A stretch of DNA of 40,038 nt, taken from assembly GCA_963643225.1 (NCBI GenBank), contig CAVIIX010000017.1, positions 1 through 40,038 of the forward strand. The letters are read 5' to 3'. The position numbers were made by a program, and so were the translations under genes. This document shows, one piece after another, positions 24,468-32,531 of the stretch. Each line of letters starts with the position of its first letter. Positions within the stretch are counted from its first letter, which is position 1. The notes below the pieces were generated by a model. The model had not been told where the DNA came from and made no database searches. It saw nothing but the letters and a program-made list of their open reading frames with translations. The DNA is from UBA1258 sp963643225. Lineage in GTDB: Bacteria; Bacillota; Clostridia; Lachnospirales; Lachnospiraceae.

Positions 24468-25622
24468 ATGTATCAAAATGCTTATGTTGAAGTCGACAAC
24501 AGAATAATTGAAGAAAATGCACGGTTTATGACAGAAAACTTTCCACATAAATACAACATTGCTGTTGTAAAGGGGAACGCTTACGGCCATGGCTACGGAA
24601 TAGTGCCTGCCTTAATTAAGGGAGGCATGAACGCTTTTGCGGCAGCTACTCTTGATGAAGCACTTGAAGTAAGAAAATATACGGATTTACCTGTTATCAT
24701 GCTTCAGCCTGTTTCAAAGGAATATTTTAACCTTGCCTCGAAGAATAATATTTCTTTATGCGTAAACTGTCTTGATACCTTTGAAGAAATACTTGATTCA
24801 AAGCTTGAATTAAAGCTTCAGATTAAGGTGAATTCCGGCATGAACCGTTTGGGCTTTAAGGATAAAACGGAGCTTGAATCGGTTGTAAACAAAATCAATG
24901 AAAGTAAAAACCTTACCTTAGAAGGCATTTTTACTCACTTTCATTCAAACGGTCTTCAGGATAACGAATATAAAAATGACATGCTTCGTTTTGAAAGGTT
25001 GACAGAAGGCCTTGATTTAACTAAAATTCCCATGGTCCATGTAGACAGGACTCAGACGGTTTTTTTACACGATACGCCTGCCTATGCAAACGGCGCAAGA
25101 ATCGGCATTTCTCTTTACGGCTTTTCGACGGTTTACCCCTTCAGAAGCGGTATTAGTGGTAAAATAAGAAAGCTGGAAAGGGAATTAAAAAATAAGAAAA
25201 ACAAGGTTGAAGCTTGTAAGCCCATTAAGGTATATGATTTAAAGAAGGCATTTTCTTTATACACAAGGGTGATTCAGGTAAACGATGTAGAGCCTGAGGA
25301 ATATGTGGGGTACGGTCTTTTGCATAAGGCTGAAACCAAGGAAAAAATTGCTGTCATCGACATAGGCTATGGCGATGGTATCGGAAGAAAAAGATATTTA
25401 TCGGATGTAGCGATAAACGGCAAAAAATTTAAAATTATCGGCGAAGTAGGCATGGGTATGTGCGAGGTGCTTGTGGACGATTCTGTTAAAAGGGGTGACA
25501 GAGTCACCATCATCGGTGGGGAAATCAATATATCAGACGTAACACGTAAGCTTGGTACTACTTTGTATGAGGTTATGACGGGAATAGATACAAAAATTCC
25601 AAGACATTATATTAATAATTAA
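24468..25622 (+). CDS. Alanine racemase family protein (divergent)
   Basis: A 384-residue fold-type III PLP enzyme. The PLP lysine is K35 in AVVKGNAYGHG, the second catalytic base Y282 in EEYVGYGLLHKA, and IGYGDGIGRKRYL follows. The usual VGRVCMDQ motif is replaced by VGMGMCEVLVDD, and about 30 basic residues (near KIRKLERELKNKKNKVEACK) are inserted before the C-terminal domain, so it is a paralogue and may act on another amino acid such as aspartate, serine or diaminobutyrate. The gene starts three bases after the S41 peptidase and is followed by the ATP-grasp gene 11 bases later. Substrate is not decided by sequence. Confidence 0.82.
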   Translation: MYQNAYVEVDNRIIEENARFMTENFPHKYNIAVVKGNAYGHGYGIVPALIKGGMNAFAAATLDEALEVRKYTDLPVIMLQPVSKEYFNLASKNNISLCVNCLDTFEEILDSKLELKLQIKVNSGMNRLGFKDKTELESVVNKINESKNLTLEGIFTHFHSNGLQDNEYKNDMLRFERLTEGLDLTKIPMVHVDRTQTVFLHDTPAYANGARIGISLYGFSTVYPFRSGISGKIRKLERELKNKKNKVEACKPIKVYDLKKAFSLYTRVIQVNDVEPEEYVGYGLLHKAETKEKIAVIDIGYGDGIGRKRYLSDVAINGKKFKIIGEVGMGMCEVLVDDSVKRGDRVTIIGGEINISDVTRKLGTTLYEVMTGIDTKIPRHYINN

Positions 25623-25633
25623 AAGAGGAATTT

Positions 25634-26860
25634 ATGAAACACAAAGTTATACTTTTAGGATCTGATATGAACGTTTATTACATGGCAAGATGTTATTATG
25701 AGCTTTTTAAAGAGCCCATTCATGCAATTGCCACAGAGCCCATCAGATATACTAAGAATTCAAAAATCGTAGACATAGAATATCATGAGGATTTAAAGAC
25801 AAAGGAAGGCTTCGTAGAGGCTTTAAAGGCTTACGGCAAAGAGAACGCAGGGGCAGAAAAGATTTTAGTGATTCCCTGTCATGACGTGTACGTGCGACTG
25901 CTCCTTGAAAACCAGGAGGCAATTAAGGACTATTATATATTTAACTGTCCAAGCTTAGAAATTGCAGATTCATTTTTAGATAAAGAAAAATTTTATAAGA
26001 CCTATCAAAATTCCGCACTTTCCTTTGCACGTACCGAGTATTATAATTGTGCAGAAAAAGAAACAAAGCCTATTCCCGTAGATATGTATTATCCCCTTAT
26101 TATTAAACCGGGGGACGGTATTGAATACGCCAAGCACCATTTTGAAGGTCAGCCCAAGGTATTTAAGGCTACCACTCCGGATAATGCGGTTAACTTTATT
26201 AACAAAGTGAAGGCTTCGGGATATAAGGGTACTTTAATTGTTCAGGAATTTATTTTAGGCGATGATTCATCATTATTTGACAGCGTGTTCTACTGTAACA
26301 AGCAGGGTAAGCCGGAGCTTGCAAGCTTTGCACAGATTGGCTTACAGGAGCATTCTCCCTCTGCAATCGGTAACTGCACCGTTTTGATTAACGGCTACAA
26401 TCAGTACGGCGGCACCCTGGAGGTAATTAAAACTCTTAAACAATTTTTAACAGATATTGGCTATACGGGCTTTTGTGAATTTGATTTAAAATACGACAAG
26501 CGTACACAGAGCTTTAAGGTGCTTGAAATCAATCCACGTCAGGCGCGCTCAAGCTATTATTTATGCGCCTTGGGGCATAACCTTATACAAACACTGATGG
26601 AGGATGTTTTTGAAGATAAAGAGCATAGCTTTGAGCTTTTAGATAAAGAATATCTTCTTTCAATGGTGCCTAAGACGGTTATAAAAAAATATATTTTTAA
26701 TGAAGAATATAAGGAAAAAGCACTTTTTCTTTGGCAGAAGCATAAAAAATGCGATCCTTTGAAGTACAAAAAGGAGACAGGCTTTAAGCATAAGGTTTAC
26801 CTTAAATTAAGAGCCATTAACTACAGGAAAAAATATAAGCTTTACACAAACACTATTTAA
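25634..26860 (+). CDS. ATP-grasp carboxylate-amine ligase
   Basis: A 408-residue ATP-grasp protein with ATP and metal binding parts: YPLIIKPGDGIEY, GTLIVQEFILGDDSSLFDS, GYTGFCEFDLKYD and VLEINPRQARSSYYL. Such enzymes form an acyl phosphate and join a carboxylate to an amine. The overall plan resembles the D-aspartate ligases of enterococci and lactococci (Aslfm, AslA) that add D-Asp to the peptidoglycan stem, but I cannot confirm this without a search. It is cytoplasmic (no signal peptide). The racemase-like gene precedes and an asparagine-synthase gene follows it, as would be expected of a pathway that uses a D-amino acid and an amide. Confidence 0.8.
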   Translation: MKHKVILLGSDMNVYYMARCYYELFKEPIHAIATEPIRYTKNSKIVDIEYHEDLKTKEGFVEALKAYGKENAGAEKILVIPCHDVYVRLLLENQEAIKDYYIFNCPSLEIADSFLDKEKFYKTYQNSALSFARTEYYNCAEKETKPIPVDMYYPLIIKPGDGIEYAKHHFEGQPKVFKATTPDNAVNFINKVKASGYKGTLIVQEFILGDDSSLFDSVFYCNKQGKPELASFAQIGLQEHSPSAIGNCTVLINGYNQYGGTLEVIKTLKQFLTDIGYTGFCEFDLKYDKRTQSFKVLEINPRQARSSYYLCALGHNLIQTLMEDVFEDKEHSFELLDKEYLLSMVPKTVIKKYIFNEEYKEKALFLWQKHKKCDPLKYKKETGFKHKVYLKLRAINYRKKYKLYTNTI

Positions 26861-26882
26861 GAATCAGAAAGAGAGAGCACTT

Positions 26883-28754
26883 ATGTGTGGATTTGCAGGG
26901 TTTATTGACAGCCTTGACATTACAAATAAAAATTCAATTATCAAAAACATGAGCGATTCCATTGCTCACAGAGGTCCTGACGGAGAGGGCTTCTATACGG
27001 ATGAAAATATCGCCATGGGCTTCAGACGTTTAAGCATCATTGACTTAAGTACCGGCGATCAGCCTCTTTACAATGAAGATAAGTCCTTAGTAATTAATTT
27101 TAACGGGGAAATTTACAACTATAAGGAATTAAGAGAAGAGCTTATAAATAAGGGCCACGTATTTTCCTGTCACGCAGACACAGAGGTTATTTTACATGGC
27201 TATGAGGAATACGGCACTGATATTGTAAATAAGCTTCGCGGTATGTTTGGCTTTGTAATCTGGGATAATAAGAAAAACATTTTATTCGGAGCGCGTGATC
27301 CCTTCGGCATTAAGCCCTTTTATTATTACGATACACCAAAGCTTTTTATGTACGGTTCAGAAATAAAGGCGTTTTTACATCATCCGGATTTTAAGAAGGA
27401 ATTAAACAAGGATGCGTTAAAGACCTATTTAATGTATCAGTATTCCGTTCCCACGGACTCCTTTTTTATGAATGTACACAAGCTTAATCCGGGACATTTC
27501 TTTATCTACAGGGAAGGCAAAATGGAGATAAGCCAGTACTTTCAGATTAATTACAGAAACAATAAAGATGACCTTGATACCTGTGCTGACAAAATCAACA
27601 ATATTATGAAGGAAAGTATAAGATATCATAAGATTGCAGACGTTGAAGTAGGCGCTTTCCTTTCAAGCGGCGTTGATTCAAGCTACATTGTGGCAAATGC
27701 AGACGTAGACAAGGCTTTTACCGTAGGCTTTGCAGGGGATAATTCATCTCCGGGCTTTAATGAAAATGCAAATGCCCATGATTTATGCAAAATACTTGGC
27801 ATGAAACATAAACAGAAGGATATTACGGCAGATATGTTCTTTGACATTCTTCCTACTGTTCAATATCATTCAGACGAGCCTCACGCCAACCTTTCTGCCG
27901 TTCCTCTTTACTATCTTGCCAACATGGCTTCAAAGGAAGTAAAGGTAGTGCTGTCGGGTGAAGGCGCCGACGAGCTTTTCGGCGGCTATTATGAATACGA
28001 AACTCCAAGAGAATATGCCCGCTATAATAAAGTACCTTTCTTTATAAGAAGAGGTATTAAGAAGATAGCTGAGAAAATGCCAAACATGAAGGGACGTCAC
28101 TTCTTAATAAGAGCAGGCTCCACTTTGGAAGAGTCTTACATCGGCCAGGCCTTCATTATGAATAACGAAGAGGCGGACAGGCTTTTAAAGCCTGAATACC
28201 GTAACGGTAAGCGCTATCAGGAGGTCACAGGACCTTTATATAACGAAATCAAGGATAAGCCGGAGCTGCTTCAGAAGATGTATCTTGATATGCATTTATG
28301 GCTTCCTTATGATATATTACTTAAAGCAGATAAGATGACCATGGCTAATTCCTTGGAGCTTCGTGTTCCCTTCCTTGACAGGGAGGTGTTTAAGGTAAGT
28401 GAAGAAATTAACCTTGACTACATCATTCATGATTACGTTACCAAGTACGCCTTCAGAACGGCTGCCAATAAAACCATTCCGGAAGACTGGGCAAAGCGTA
28501 AAAAGCTTGGCTTCTTAGTGCCCTTTAAGGACTGGATTAAAGAAGACAGGTGGTATGAAAAGGTAAAAGAAATGTTTAGTGAGGAATGGGTGGGCGAATT
28601 CTTTAATGTGGATGAGCTTATGCACCTGCTTGACGAACACAAGGCAGGCAAGTGGAATTACGGCCGCCGCATCTATACCGTTTATGCCTTTTTGATCTGG
28701 TATGAAATTTATTTTATAAAAAATGAAGTTCCGGAAAAACCGGCTTATGTATAG
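26883..28754 (+). CDS. Asparagine-synthase-type glutamine amidotransferase
   Basis: A 623-residue two-domain enzyme: N-terminal class II glutaminase with nucleophile Cys2 (MCGFAGF, then HRGPDGEG and NFNGEIYN) and a C-terminal PP-loop synthetase domain (VGAFLSSGVDSSYIV, VLSGEGADELFGGY, LRVPFLD). It is a complete AsnB-type protein. Besides free asparagine synthesis, homologues amidate wall peptides: AsnB of B. subtilis amidates diaminopimelate and AsnH of Lactococcus lactis amidates the D-Asp bridge. The neighbours (ligase, racemase, MurE-like) make a wall substrate the better guess here. It is 22 bases downstream of the ATP-grasp gene. Confidence 0.9.
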   Translation: MCGFAGFIDSLDITNKNSIIKNMSDSIAHRGPDGEGFYTDENIAMGFRRLSIIDLSTGDQPLYNEDKSLVINFNGEIYNYKELREELINKGHVFSCHADTEVILHGYEEYGTDIVNKLRGMFGFVIWDNKKNILFGARDPFGIKPFYYYDTPKLFMYGSEIKAFLHHPDFKKELNKDALKTYLMYQYSVPTDSFFMNVHKLNPGHFFIYREGKMEISQYFQINYRNNKDDLDTCADKINNIMKESIRYHKIADVEVGAFLSSGVDSSYIVANADVDKAFTVGFAGDNSSPGFNENANAHDLCKILGMKHKQKDITADMFFDILPTVQYHSDEPHANLSAVPLYYLANMASKEVKVVLSGEGADELFGGYYEYETPREYARYNKVPFFIRRGIKKIAEKMPNMKGRHFLIRAGSTLEESYIGQAFIMNNEEADRLLKPEYRNGKRYQEVTGPLYNEIKDKPELLQKMYLDMHLWLPYDILLKADKMTMANSLELRVPFLDREVFKVSEEINLDYIIHDYVTKYAFRTAANKTIPEDWAKRKKLGFLVPFKDWIKEDRWYEKVKEMFSEEWVGEFFNVDELMHLLDEHKAGKWNYGRRIYTVYAFLIWYEIYFIKNEVPEKPAYV

Positions 28755-28762
28755 GAGACAAA

Positions 28763-30043
28763 ATGGATAAATCAATTTTTGAACAGCATGAATCTTCAGT
28801 ACGTTCCTATTGCAGAAAGTATCCTGTAGTATTTACAAAGGCTAAGGGTTCATATATTTACGATGCAGAGGGTAACGGATACCTTGATTTTCTGGCAGGC
28901 TGCGGCGGCCTTAACTACGGCCACAACAACGATGAAATAAAGGGCGCAGTTATCGACTATTTACTGAACGATAACATTACACACGCGATGGATATGTACA
29001 CAGAAGCAAAGGCAGAATTTATCGATACCTTTACTAAAGATATATTACAGCCCCGTGGTATTGGAGACTATAGGATTATGTTTCCGGGCCCTACAGGCAC
29101 AAATGCTGTGGAAGCTGCATTAAAATTATGCCGTAAAAACAGGAAGCGTTCTAACATTATTGCCTTTATGGGTGCTTTCCACGGAATGACTTTAGGAAGC
29201 TTAGCCATCACCACCGACAGAAATTCCCGTGACGGTGCCGGCGTTTCACTTGATAACGTAGTGTTTATCCCCTACGAAAGCGGCTTCCACACAAAGCTTG
29301 ATTCTTTGGATTATTTAGAGACAATTTTACTTGACGACCACTCAGGCATAGAAAAGCCTGCAGCAGTTATGGTTGAAACCGTTCAGGCAGAAGGCGGAAT
29401 TTATGTGGCAAGCGTAGAATGGCTTAGGAGACTTGAAAAAATCTGCCGGGATAACGATATTTTATTCGTGGTGGATGATATTCAGGTGGGATGTTCCAGA
29501 ACCGGTACTTTCTTTTCCTTCGAAAGAGCAGGCATCAAGCCGGATATGATTACACTTTCAAAGTCAATCGGCGGTTACGGCTTCCCTATGTCGTTATTAT
29601 TAATCCGTCCAGATCTTGATATTTTTAAGCCAGCCGAGCATAACGGTACCTTCCGCGGTAACCAGGTAGCTTTCGTGGCGGCCAAAAAAGCAATTGAATT
29701 TAACAATAAACACAAGCTTAACGACGATGTAAAGAGAAAGGGTGAAATCGTTAATGATTTTGTTAAAAAGAATATCCTTTCTTTAGACGAAAAATTATCT
29801 TTAAGAGGCATCGGCCTTATCTGGGGTATTGATTTTGGCAAGCTTGAAGACGGTGGCGAAATTGCCCATACAGTTGCAGATATGTGCTTTGACAATCGCT
29901 TAATAATTGAGCGTGCCGGAAGAGGCGACTCTGTACTTAAGCTTCTTCCACCTCTCACAATTGCCGATGAAGACCTTTTAAAGGGTCTTAACATCATCTT
30001 AGAATGCACAAAGAAAGCTTTAGGAAAACAACATGAAAATTAA
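28763..30043 (+). CDS. L-2,4-diaminobutyrate aminotransferase (EctB type)
   Basis: A 426-residue class III PLP aminotransferase. Its beginning (ESSVRSYCRKYPVVFTKAKG, DFLAGCGGLNYGHNN) and the stretch FPGPTGTNAVEAALKL are hallmarks of EctB, which turns aspartate semialdehyde and glutamate into L-2,4-diaminobutyrate. The PLP lysine is K267 in ITLSKSIGGYG. No ectA (acetyltransferase) or ectC (ectoine synthase) is in the window, so diaminobutyrate is probably used as such. It overlaps the MurE-like gene by 11 bases, which makes a coupled use in the Mur ligase reaction likely. Confidence 0.9.
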   Translation: MDKSIFEQHESSVRSYCRKYPVVFTKAKGSYIYDAEGNGYLDFLAGCGGLNYGHNNDEIKGAVIDYLLNDNITHAMDMYTEAKAEFIDTFTKDILQPRGIGDYRIMFPGPTGTNAVEAALKLCRKNRKRSNIIAFMGAFHGMTLGSLAITTDRNSRDGAGVSLDNVVFIPYESGFHTKLDSLDYLETILLDDHSGIEKPAAVMVETVQAEGGIYVASVEWLRRLEKICRDNDILFVVDDIQVGCSRTGTFFSFERAGIKPDMITLSKSIGGYGFPMSLLLIRPDLDIFKPAEHNGTFRGNQVAFVAAKKAIEFNNKHKLNDDVKRKGEIVNDFVKKNILSLDEKLSLRGIGLIWGIDFGKLEDGGEIAHTVADMCFDNRLIIERAGRGDSVLKLLPPLTIADEDLLKGLNIILECTKKALGKQHEN

Positions 30044-31478
30044 TCAGCTGATTGATTGCGAATACGATTTTGAAATAGACAGGATAACAGATGATTCACG
30101 TACAAAGGGGAGTAACATCCTCTTTGTGTGCGTTAAGGGACTTACCGTTGACGGTCACAATTTTGCCCTTGAGGCTATTGAAAACGGTGCTGTTGCATTA
30201 GTCTGCGAAAGAAAAATAAAGGAAGTGCCTGCTTCAATTCCACAGATTATAGTTGAAAATACCGTTCGTACCATGAACGAAATGCTCAATAAATTTTACG
30301 AAGATCCATTAAGCAAAATGCGTCTTATTGGTGTAACCGGTACTGATGGAAAGACCACCACTTCTGAAATGATGTATCAGATTTTAAATAATTTAGGCCT
30401 TAAGACTGGTTATATCGGTACAAATGGCATAAGGACAGAGCATTACAGCCAGGAAAATGATTATTCTACACCCTTACAGGAAGATTTATTTAAAGCCTTT
30501 GACGGCTTTAATAAAGATGGGGTTAAATATGTCTCCATGGAAGCAACCGGAGAACGTCTTGGCACAGGCAAGCTAAACGGCGTTACCTTTGATGCATCCA
30601 TATTTACAAATTTAACCCGTGATGCTCTCGATATATTTAAGACTATGGAAAATTATGGTGCCGCAAAAGCACTTTTAATGGAATACACTAAGCCTTTAGG
30701 AGTGTGTGTCATTAATAAAGACGATAAATATGCAGGTATATTTATGGAGGCAGCAGCTGCCAAGGTTATCACTTACGGAATAGAAGATAAGACTGCAGAC
30801 GTGTATGCAACGGATATTTCGGTTGAATATGAAAGGCTTTCTTTTACCTTAAAGGGTAAGCTTGGAACATACGATATTAAATGTAATTTATCAGGCATTT
30901 ATAATGTATATAATTTAATGGCAGTCATAATTACCTTAAATTATTTTGAAATCAGTGTTTCTGACATAGTAAGAGAAATTGCCAAATTAAAGCCCATTGA
31001 AGCCCGCCAGACTGTAATTGACAAAGGCCAGCCCTTCAGGGTAATTGTTGACTATGCCCACACTGCCAATGCAGTTAAAAATTTAGTTGAATACATTAAA
31101 GCCACCTTAACTGACGGCTATTTAAGAGTTGTGGTGGGAGCAGGCGGTTCCCGTGATATTCACCGCCGCACGGATATGGCAGAATATTGTACAGCTACTG
31201 CAGATTATAATTATTTCACAATCGAAGATGCCCGTTTTGAGGATCCTAAGATGCTTGTAGAAACCATGGTGTCTACAGTGCCTAAGGCTACAAATTATGA
31301 GCTAATTGTGGATCGTGATGAGGCTATTGAAAAGGCTATTCACGATGCCCGTCCAGGAGATGTGGTTCTTATTTTAGGGAAGGGCGCTGAACGTTATCTT
31401 ATGACGATGGGTAAGCCTGTTTACCGTCCAAATGATATTGAAAGGGCAAAAATGGTGCTTAAGGAAATGGGATATTAA
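30033..31478 (+). CDS. MurE-like Mur ligase, altered amino-acid specificity motif
   Basis: A 481-residue Mur ligase with all three domains. Domain 1 keeps the uridine-binding pattern (ITDDSRTKGSNILF, VDGHNFALEA), domain 2 the ATP loop GVTGTDGKTTT and the carbamylated lysine region ENYGAAKALLM, and domain 3 YAHTANAV and GAGGSRD. MurE signatures differ at several points: SSHAL is ATGERL, DHLD is DALD, the specificity motif DNPR is EDAR (in IEDARFEDP), and KGHE is KGAE. Diaminopimelate-type enzymes have DNPR and lysine types have DNPA/DDPA, so another diamino acid is likely; diaminobutyrate from the preceding gene is the obvious candidate. A cyanophycin-like ligase is the alternative, but those lack MurE domain 1. 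Last gene of the cluster. Confidence 0.85.
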   Translation: MKINQLIDCEYDFEIDRITDDSRTKGSNILFVCVKGLTVDGHNFALEAIENGAVALVCERKIKEVPASIPQIIVENTVRTMNEMLNKFYEDPLSKMRLIGVTGTDGKTTTSEMMYQILNNLGLKTGYIGTNGIRTEHYSQENDYSTPLQEDLFKAFDGFNKDGVKYVSMEATGERLGTGKLNGVTFDASIFTNLTRDALDIFKTMENYGAAKALLMEYTKPLGVCVINKDDKYAGIFMEAAAAKVITYGIEDKTADVYATDISVEYERLSFTLKGKLGTYDIKCNLSGIYNVYNLMAVIITLNYFEISVSDIVREIAKLKPIEARQTVIDKGQPFRVIVDYAHTANAVKNLVEYIKATLTDGYLRVVVGAGGSRDIHRRTDMAEYCTATADYNYFTIEDARFEDPKMLVETMVSTVPKATNYELIVDRDEAIEKAIHDARPGDVVLILGKGAERYLMTMGKPVYRPNDIERAKMVLKEMGY

Positions 31479-31493
31479 TTAAAAAACCAACAC

Positions 31494-31556
31494 GTTGTGC
31501 TGTGCCACCAAAAAGTCAGATTTTTAGGGGGGCACAGCATAACTCGTTTATACGAG
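31494..31556. repeat. Long inverted repeat between convergent genes
   Basis: GTTGTGCTGTGCC (31494-31506) pairs with GGCACAGCATAAC (31531-31543) with one mismatch, and the centre AAAAA/TTTTT extends it to a ~20-bp hairpin with loop GTCAGA. A second small hairpin CTCGT/ACGAG (31543-31556) follows. It has no T run, yet lies between the stop codons of the MurE-like gene and the SGNH gene and may end both transcripts, or be a mobile-element trace. Confidence 0.55.
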
Positions 31557-31597
31557 CAGGTAGAAAAGCAGATTGCGAATGTCATTTACGTGTCCAA

Positions 31598-32524
31598 TTA
31601 TTTTAAATAGTCAACTAAAAATCTTGTAAATTTCTCCTGGCCCAAAGCACTTAAGTGCTGTGAATCGGCCCAATCGGTTGAGGGGTCTAAGCCTATTTCA
31701 TCTATTGAATAAAAGAAATTATAGGCTCTTACACCATTTTCTGTGGCAAGGTCACAGGCATAATTAAATATTCTTTGTCTGTTATATAAATCGTTTATAC
31801 TATCCTCGTCCTCATAAAGACCGTTAAAAGGAAGCACATACAGTATTAATTCCGTGTTGCTTTCTTTACAGAGCTCAATGAGCTTTAAAAAATATTTTTC
31901 CATTTCTGAAGGCATCGGAGACTGCTCGTCAGAATTTATTACTGGGATTGTCCAGTTTTCAAAAACTGCTTTAGTTGTGTAGGTGCCTCTTTCGCTTAAA
32001 GAAACCTCTTCAAAATCAGAAGCTGTTAATTCCTTCCATCTTACGTGATAAAGCCCTATTGGAAGGTAATAATAAATTTTATTTTCATCATCGATTAAAT
32101 CATTAATGGCAAGTCTTCTTGCACGGCACAAAGGCATTCCGTCAAAGAAGCAATGGTCCATTTCGGAAGAGACAGTTCTAAAATCGTTTGCTACATAGCT
32201 TATTTCAAAGGCTATTTTTTCAGGATGCCTTGATTCGATTGCTTCCATGGCGGCATAATACGATTCGGGGACGGTCTGTGCACTTGTAGCAAGCATAAAG
32301 GATTCAATGCCGTAATCTGAATACAGGATATCGGTGCTCACTCCAAAAAACTGATGGCTGTTACCTACAAATACAACGTCGGCATTTTCAGGCTTCCAGT
32401 CTTTAAAACGATCCCAGGCTCCCGAAAATTCTTTATTTCTCAGCACATAATTAAAACTAAAAAGCGTGCCAAGTAATAAGGCATTAAATGTAATTAATAG
32501 AATAATAAAGGTTTTCTTTTTCAT
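31598..32524 (-). CDS. SGNH hydrolase-like acyltransferase partner (DltD/AlgX type)
   Basis: A 308-residue protein with one N-terminal membrane anchor (TFIILLITFNALLLGTLFSF) and an extracytoplasmic SGNH domain: block I is VVFVGNSHQFFG (S56 as nucleophile candidate) and the end has DSQHLSALG (D287, H290). Proteins of this type work with MBOAT acyltransferases to move acyl groups onto surface polymers. The reading frame is open 21 residues further upstream, but AGGAGA stands just before the ATG at 32524, and the stop codon of the MBOAT gene overlaps this site, so coupling is strong. Confidence 0.82.
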   Translation of the reverse strand: MKKKTFIILLITFNALLLGTLFSFNYVLRNKEFSGAWDRFKDWKPENADVVFVGNSHQFFGVSTDILYSDYGIESFMLATSAQTVPESYYAAMEAIESRHPEKIAFEISYVANDFRTVSSEMDHCFFDGMPLCRARRLAINDLIDDENKIYYYLPIGLYHVRWKELTASDFEEVSLSERGTYTTKAVFENWTIPVINSDEQSPMPSEMEKYFLKLIELCKESNTELILYVLPFNGLYEDEDSINDLYNRQRIFNYACDLATENGVRAYNFFYSIDEIGLDPSTDWADSQHLSALGQEKFTRFLVDYLK

Positions 32525-32531
32525 TTGTCTC

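Noticed and set aside
19169..31478. Ectoine, siderophore or nonribosomal peptide cluster
   Set aside because: No acetyltransferase, ectoine synthase, NRPS modules, carrier protein or exporter is present; the Mur ligase and ATP-grasp genes fit a wall or peptide pathway better.
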